Source: Escarpia spicata
Taxonomy: Eukaryota > Annelida > Polychaeta > Sabellida > Siboglinidae
DNA length: 64,000 bases
Assembly (NCBI GenBank): GCA_963995525.1
Contig: OZ023214.1
Span: 42,899,998 to 42,963,997 of the forward strand
Direction of reading: 5' to 3'
Shown: positions 57,806 through 64,000 of the stretch, piece after piece
Layout of the letters: the number at the start of each line of letters is the position of its first letter
Position numbering within the stretch: position 1 is the stretch's first letter
Notes under the pieces: model-generated
Told to the model about the DNA's origin: nothing
The model's database searches: none
What the model saw: only the letters and a program-made list of their open reading frames with translations
Translations under genes and position numbers: made by a program

Positions 57806-60288
57806 CTAATACTCAATCAAGTAAGCAGGATATGCTTGGTCGCTGGAGAAGATGACGAAGATTTCTGGGTTGTGTACCTTGTCGACACAGGAGTCATAAC
57901 TCGCTCCAAACGGTTCCATGTAGTCTTTTGGTGGTGGTCTTACATATGTGCTGTCACCTGCACAAAACTCACCAACGAGAACCTGTACAACAAACAACCT
58001 GTGGTTGTCTGTGTATTTACGTGAATAGTGAGAATTCTTTGCAAAATAGCTGCCTTTCCCATAGAGTGTGCCGACAGAGAGCCCACTGATCCTCCAGTCG
58101 AAGCCCTGTTGACAAATGGGATCCACGTATTGGCCAGCTGTACCATGGAACAAGAGCAGTTCCTTGATGTTTGTACCACTCTTCTTCATCATCTGATGCT
58201 TCTTTCTGCAAATACAACACAAGACAATATTTGTTACAATGAATCATTGATTCAACTGGGACTGGGCTGCCTCACGGATTTGTTTTACTGTGACATTTAC
58301 TTAAAATATTTGTATTACATCAATACAGGCCCCTACAAATTCGTTGACTGTGGGGGCAGTCGGGTCATGGTCTACTCACAAGATTCCTTTGTCATTACCT
58401 TCCTTGAGCCATTGTCTCTGATCAAATAGGTATTCATTAAAAAAACACAATGGTAGTTATTTGAAGTTATTGACAATAACTACCTGTTTCCTGCTGCTGG
58501 TAAGCCACTCTCCAGATGGCACCACTGTGGTTTTACATTCAGTTTACATGGACATATTTTGTGTGCCATAATTGGCGACTGCAGAAATTAAATGTGGAAA
58601 CGAGTCTACGATGAACAGTTGTAAATGGTGATGCCTGAAGAGCTAGATTTCTTGCTCCATGAATGGGCATCAGCTAATATTCCAATGACAAATAATATTA
58701 TCATGCAGCAGTACACAAATATTAATTACTTCTCCCACCTGGAATAGTTCTCCCACAGTTCTGCATTCTGGATTCGATGCACAATCTTAATTTGTCTTGT
58801 TGGCATACTCTCCTGGAAGCGTTTCTCGACAGTGCCCCATTCATCGGGGTGACTCTGTTTGGATAACTATAACAAGAGAACTTGTTTACACTGGCATCCT
58901 TATGCACACCAGAGCATTGTCACGAAAACCATTGTGAAAAATACAATATCTCTTGCAGAAAAAGGAGACTTGAATCCTATCCTACAGGAACTGATTCAGA
59001 TCGTGACTTACAAATACTGAACTACTTGTCATATATCTGTTGCTGCGCCGACTCTTTGGAATTTGCTCCTTTTTACTGTTAGATCAGTTGAAAATATTAC
59101 ACAACTCCATCATCATTTAAAATCTGACTTCTATAATGTTGTGTATCCACCTTAGCTCACTGGTGTATCCACACTTACTCAATTTTGAGACTGAGCAACT
59201 TTTTTGCTTTGGTGCTTGGTTTCAAAGTATTTTGGCACAAAAAAGCTACCTTATTATTATGTGCAACACCAGATATTTATTATATTCTAACTGTTGTCTT
59301 CACACTTTAGACAAGTAGAACCAATGGACCCACACTGGCATCAGTAAAGGAAGAGTGTAAGTTGGGTATCATAAATTAGTCATTCTCTCGATAAACGATA
59401 AACAACTGAATCAAATTATCAATTCAACTAAGATAGTGGAAATATTAGCAGTGTGACTAATATATTATTTTTAAAGAAAAGTAGCGTACATCTGATAACA
59501 GCGAGTTAAATAGATAATTAATAATTGGTCTCCATGTGCCATTTAAATTTGTTGCTTTGGATCAAATTCTTCTTATTTATTTTTATGTCTGGTTAAATGT
59601 GTAACAGAAGGCCTGTCCCATAACAAAACATTCTATAATTCTATATATTTTGTGTGGATTGTTTTTTATAGAATACAAATTTTTATACTGTAAAATTTTA
59701 TATAATGTATAGTATTCTATAGTTTCTTTATCGTCTATGGATAATTCTGCAAACGTTTTGCAGATATTTGTTCTACAGAATATTTTGTAATCAGAAGTCT
59801 ATAGAATTTGAATTATTCTACTGTTTTCTTTATCATCTATATATTTTTCTGCAGGATTGTTGTGGATATTTTTGATATAAATATTGTCTATGCACTCTAT
59901 GCCCTGCAGATATATACTGAAATCTTACATTCTATAGAAATATAAATAATTGCTATAAAATCTATAAATCTCTGTGCTGAAGGATCTGTGTGAAAAGATT
60001 CTAAACTAACTGATATATCCAAAAAGTAAATTGTTCACATGGCAAAATAAACACTTTGATCTCACTTTTTTCAGTTGGACGTCTCCGCCCATGTCTGCCA
60101 GGTCCCACTGCGGTGGGAGACTGGCGACGGAGTCAATCCTGGACACACTGCGCTTGGCAGGTCTGTATACAAATATAATGACAATTCCTTGATATATTAA
60201 AATTATGGACATTCGTCATCATTCTCATGTGGATTCTCCATCTGTCCCTCTCTCCCTTTCTCTCTTTTTCTCTCTTTCTGTTTCTCAC

Positions 60289-60344
<56 letters not shown>

Positions 60345-63313
60345 ACTCCCTTTCTTTCTCTCATCCCCCTCTATCTCTATTGATCTCTCACTTACTGTCC
60401 CCCTCTCTCCTGCCCTCTCTACCTGTCTTGCCCTTTCTCTCCCTCTCTTACCCTCTCTCTCTTCCTCCTTCCCACACTTTCCCTCCCCCACAAGAGTTGG
60501 TCAAAATATTCAGAATTAGACAAATAAATACAGTTTTGTGAAAGATAATTGACATATAAAATATCACATTCCATTCCCAAGAAACCAAACTGTCAATCTA
60601 TTCAACTGTATGTACATTTAATTATATATTTCAATTATAATATATTTGTTATTATCATGAACATATGAAAGAGGAGTGTATTTCTGATATTATCTTGCTC
60701 CTAATCAGACTTGTTTGTTCAATTACTTTCTGTTTTTAGCTGTTTTCAAACAAAGTTAAATATACTGACGAGCAAGAACGATCGAGTAAGCATGTATTTA
60801 CTATGCACTTTGCATACCTGTATGTCCAAGCAGTTTCCATTTTATATGGATCTATACATTATACATACGTTGATTTCAACTTCTCAAAATCTTCTTGGGA
60901 AACAAATTCAGGTCTTCGTCTAAGCTGTCTTTCTCTTCCTGTAGTTGAGTTGTACTGGCACATCTTTGTGAAGTCAGCCCTGTACGCCCATTCGTTGGTG
61001 CTGAATTTCAAGCAACTATTCGGGGATTCTTTGTACATCTTTTCCATGTCCTCAGAAGTTACCGATGTTTGGGGAAGAAGGAGATTCCCCTGAACAAAAA
61101 CATGAAAAAATAATAGAATTGCTGATCGTGTTGCACAATTTAAAGCAAACATATATGTTCTGTTTTCCAGAATCACCTTCTCATGCCATGTGGTGATAGT
61201 ATTAACAAGACATTTGTTGATGCCAGTGCACTCCGTCCCTCTTGTGGGTTTGATTATGTGAACCAGGTGAATCTGTCAAACATCAAAGGTCAGTTCCAGG
61301 AAACCACCTGCCTCACCAATACTGTCAATGCTACCCGAATGGTTTGTATACAATTTTAATGCTTTGTGGGTGCAACATACAAATTGTATAAAATGTTTTG
61401 CTTTTATAAACACAATTTGGTAGGCAATATGCCTTCAACATGTTCATTATAGTAATAAAAAAATTTGTTTACGACATTGCAATTGCGTTAGTGTCAAGTT
61501 TTTGTTTGAATCTGCAAATCGACAGAAAAGTGAACAAACCAATGAAATGAAGAGATGATAATGAACATCGCACATGTCAAATATAAAGACATATGCTAAA
61601 TATATTCAATGCAATAAATATTGCCTCTTAATTAATAATATGCATTATCTTTCATCACGGTCAACATTGTAATCTTTCTTTACAAAGGCAAACCACTACA
61701 GATGTTCTAAGTTAACTTTTAATATTTAAAATGAATAATGTTTTGCAAGAAATGATACCTGACACCATCATGTACGATATACCTGTGTGAGAAATTGTTC
61801 CCATTTGCCATCATTGTTCATCCAGTACCAACACCATTTAGTGGCAAACGTGTGGTAGTGGGTGTTGGCATTCACGGAAGACCCAGTGACCAACCGTCTT
61901 ACAGGGGACGCTTTTGCACCTTCAGAAATCGTGAACTTGTCAAAGTCAACTTTGTAGACGGTACCACTGAAACCAATGATACACAGCTATGTCTTGACAA
62001 TCAGTATTTAGTGAACTACACATCTATGGTCACTAAACAACACGAATCATTGCATGACTATCATAGTCTAAGGAATATTAGAAATAATGTGTTCTCAGAA
62101 AACAATATATATATATATATACACCTGTATATATATATATACACCTGTATATATATTATACATATATGCCAAAACCGAGTGTAGTTGAAAAGTGTTGGGA
62201 TGTATTAGCATTGTTCACATTGGGAGCAATACAGAAATCCACGGAATGACTTAGAAAACCATTGACATTTGTCTTAAGACCATCAGTGCTGGCCTGTAAA
62301 GGTAATACTATTAATAATGAACTTCTGTAACTCAAAAGCCCAACAAAAACAGAACCATTATACATTTGATCATGAAGACGGATACGCAAAAGTCATCATA
62401 AGATCGTCAAGGTTTTAGGGTGAAAATGCAATTTTTTATAAATGTCTTCAATTTTAAAATGATAGTGAGTTTGGACCACATTTTTGGCACAACTACAGTA
62501 AGACAACAACCTAACGATTGGATTGCGACATGAGAACGCAACAAACCTTGGTAGAACCAAGCAGCAGGTGTCTTCTTCTGGCTCGCAGAATGTCAGCTCA
62601 CAAGTGATGTTGTTTGACAAACTGAGGTCTGTCCACATGCCGTCTGTTTGCTGCATCTGCCACTGGTACGGCAGGGTGCAGTGGTGGTTCCGACAGCTTC
62701 CTTTGTACTGGCACTGTCCACGCAGGTTGTAGATACAGATCTCATCGCTGTCTTTGTCCTGCGGCATCTCCGCGCCACCGCTGGCTTGTGCAGGGTTTTC
62801 TGATATATCAGGTGCTGCACTCCGCAGTTCAGCCAACACAACTTTGGGGCTTCTTGCCACATTTACACCCCATTTTCTAAGTACTTCCTTGGGCTGTGGG
62901 TCAAAGATGTTGTGTGACCTCTTGCAGTTCTGACCAAATTTGCACCCGCCAATGATGTAGTGGCTGCAGATGTGCAGTCGGGTGCACTTGCTCCCGTTAC
63001 TGCATCCACTAATCACGTTGTAGAAACTGCACACATCAGGCATTTTCTTTGGACTTTTGCCACTGGACTTGTCCGCGCTGCCACTGCGCAGTTCAGCCAG
63101 AACTTCCTTGGAGCTTCTCTTGACATCAACACAACACATCTCAAGTACAGCCTTTGGTTGTGGATCAAAGATGTTGTGTGACTTGAAACACTGCTCACCA
63201 AACCTGCAGTTGCCATTGATGTAGTGCTGACAGATGTGTAGTTGCATGCATCTGCCTCTCGGCATGTGACATCCACCTTTCTCATTGTAGGAAGTACAGA
63301 TGACAGGCATCAT
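57806..63313 (-). CDS. PARP12-like mono-ADP-ribosyltransferase (5 CCCH fingers, 2 WWE, PARP domain)
   Basis: Exons 5' to 3': 63313-62547, 61966-61783, 61089-60869, 60162-60066, 58866-58739, 58205-57806. Total 1797 nt, 598 aa plus stop; all phases match. CCCH fingers lie at 6-26, 28-46, 95-114, 116-134 and 193-211. WWE 1 spans about 213-290 and WWE 2 about 298-390 (WCWYWMNNDGKWEQF). The PARP catalytic domain is about 405-598, with LFHGTA (His486), YGKGSYFA (Tyr519) and AYLIEY (Ile596): an H-Y-I triad, expected to add single ADP-ribose units. Vertebrate PARP12 has the same layout, localises to Golgi and stress granules and is antiviral. The ATG at 63313 is the first in frame; an upstream exon is possible, since the frame stays open to 63340. 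PARP11/TIPARP-type paralogues lack five fingers. Confidence 0.9.
60235..60485. repeat. (TC)n pyrimidine tract in PARP intron 3
   Basis: Pure CTCTCT at about 60293-60338, with long CT-rich flanks to 60485; the minus strand is all purine. It lies between PARP exons 3 and 4, about 70 bases before the exon 4 acceptor. The Ser/Leu-rich frames through it are artefacts. Confidence 0.9.
62105..62165. repeat. (AT)n/ACACCTG microsatellite
   Basis: ATATATATATACACCTGT occurs twice in PARP intron 1. Confidence 0.8.
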
Positions 63314-63344
63314 CGGGGGACCAAAAAAATAGCTTCTCACTTGA

Positions 63345-64000
63345 TGTTCCTGATAAAATATGGAAATGCCGAGTCATTAGTATTCTCTTTTAAACTTGGT
63401 GCATGTCTGTTTTTGTTGATGCCATCACATGAAATGTTGGTAAACAATATTACAGAAATTTTAAATATGCAATAGCAAGATCACTTGTTATTTGGAGGAC
63501 ACAGAAACATTGAATTCTGAAGAGATGGAAGATGTATCAGAGCAGTTCTGAGGAATCTAAGTGAGACCTCATAAAATTTGACCATATTAGCAAGAAAAAG
63601 TTCCTAAATTTTACTGTTACAGTAATAATTTGGACATGTCCCACGGGCCATAATTTGTGAGATGCACGCATTACCAATGTGACCATAAAGCAAAGTTCAA
63701 TCACATCCTATTTTTGAATTATTTATTTAGATTGTTTCATTCTGTATACACTTTAACCTAATATAATACTGGGGTTGAACACAAGCAAAGAGCTGTTAAC
63801 AAAGATAACATAACAAACATTACATGTAAGCAGACATTCAGTGATAGAAAAGAATACACACAACCGTAACTCTTAGCATTCTAATCAAATGTAACCACAT
63901 CTAGTCTTACTCTGGATATGAGTGTAAACAAATTATTATTTTATCATAGTTAGCTGCTGATATTTATTGGTGAAAACCACCATAAAATAAAAAACTATAT
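63345..64000. other. 5' flank of the PARP gene, no gene seen
   Basis: AT-rich, with no open frame of interest. It may hold the 5' UTR, an upstream non-coding exon or the promoter of the PARP gene; no motif allows a decision. Confidence 0.35.

Noticed and set aside
58365..58435. Possible PARP exon reading YLFDQRQWLKEG on the minus strand
   Set aside because: Exons 58866-58739 and 58205-57806 join in phase and give the expected family sequence without it.
60205..60541. Ser/Leu-rich plus-strand frames and Glu/Arg-rich minus-strand frame
   Set aside because: Products of the (TC)n tract in PARP intron 3.
61795..62184. Plus-strand 129-codon frame
   Set aside because: Antisense of PARP exon 2 (61966-61783), which has the WWE motif and matching splice phases on the minus strand.
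62156..62389. Minus-strand frame as an extra PARP exon
   Set aside because: It follows an acceptor-like AG, but its open frame is phase 0 while exon 1 ends in phase 2. Exon 1 joins the 61966 exon perfectly in the middle of a WWE domain.

Overview
The window is nuclear DNA from an invertebrate animal: AT-rich, repeat-dense, with GT-AG introns of about 0.15-5 kb and many retrotransposon remnants. The host genes are metazoan (an Integrator subunit, a PX sorting nexin and a CCCH/WWE PARP). I cannot name the species. Nothing prokaryotic or organellar is visible.

Three host genes can be rebuilt exon by exon with matching splice phases. (1) A sorting nexin of the SNX20/SNX21 type lies on the + strand at 9802-12992: 3 coding exons, 313 aa. 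(2) An apparently complete Integrator subunit 8 gene (INTS8) lies on the - strand at 43089-17315: 25 coding exons, 2946 nt including the stop, 981 aa. It carries the N-terminal WFEF motif known to contact PP2A. (3) A PARP12-like mono-ADP-ribosyltransferase lies on the - strand at 63313-57806: 6 coding exons, 598 aa, with five CCCH zinc fingers, two WWE domains and an H-Y-I catalytic triad. The SNX and INTS8 genes are convergent.

The rest is mostly mobile DNA. At 5.4-7.7 kb there is a 5'-truncated Gypsy-type LTR element next to a fragment of another coding repeat. INTS8 introns hold tRNA-derived SINEs, LINE 3' ends, a 37-bp minisatellite, an (ACTC)n tract running into a splice donor, and a 2.4-kb element with inverted ends and matching flanks (40151-42556). 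From 45.2 to 50.7 kb a nearly intact 4.7-kb Gypsy element with 100/119-bp LTRs and GTAAG target duplications is inserted into the 3' end of an older LINE. From 51.1 to 56.2 kb two different degraded LINEs lie on the - strand.

The left edge (1-5.3 kb) has no recognisable gene. It holds a CpG-rich block with two unassigned ORFs, then a family of diverged tandem modules that also occurs as a single composite copy at 15.3-15.9 kb. Functionally the window combines a transcription-attenuation subunit, an endosomal lipid-binding adaptor and a candidate antiviral or stress ADP-ribosyltransferase. They are independent transcription units with no operon-like link. I see no clearly new system. The most unusual items are the inverted-end element, the internally duplicated zinc-finger module of the PARP, and the nested retroelements.
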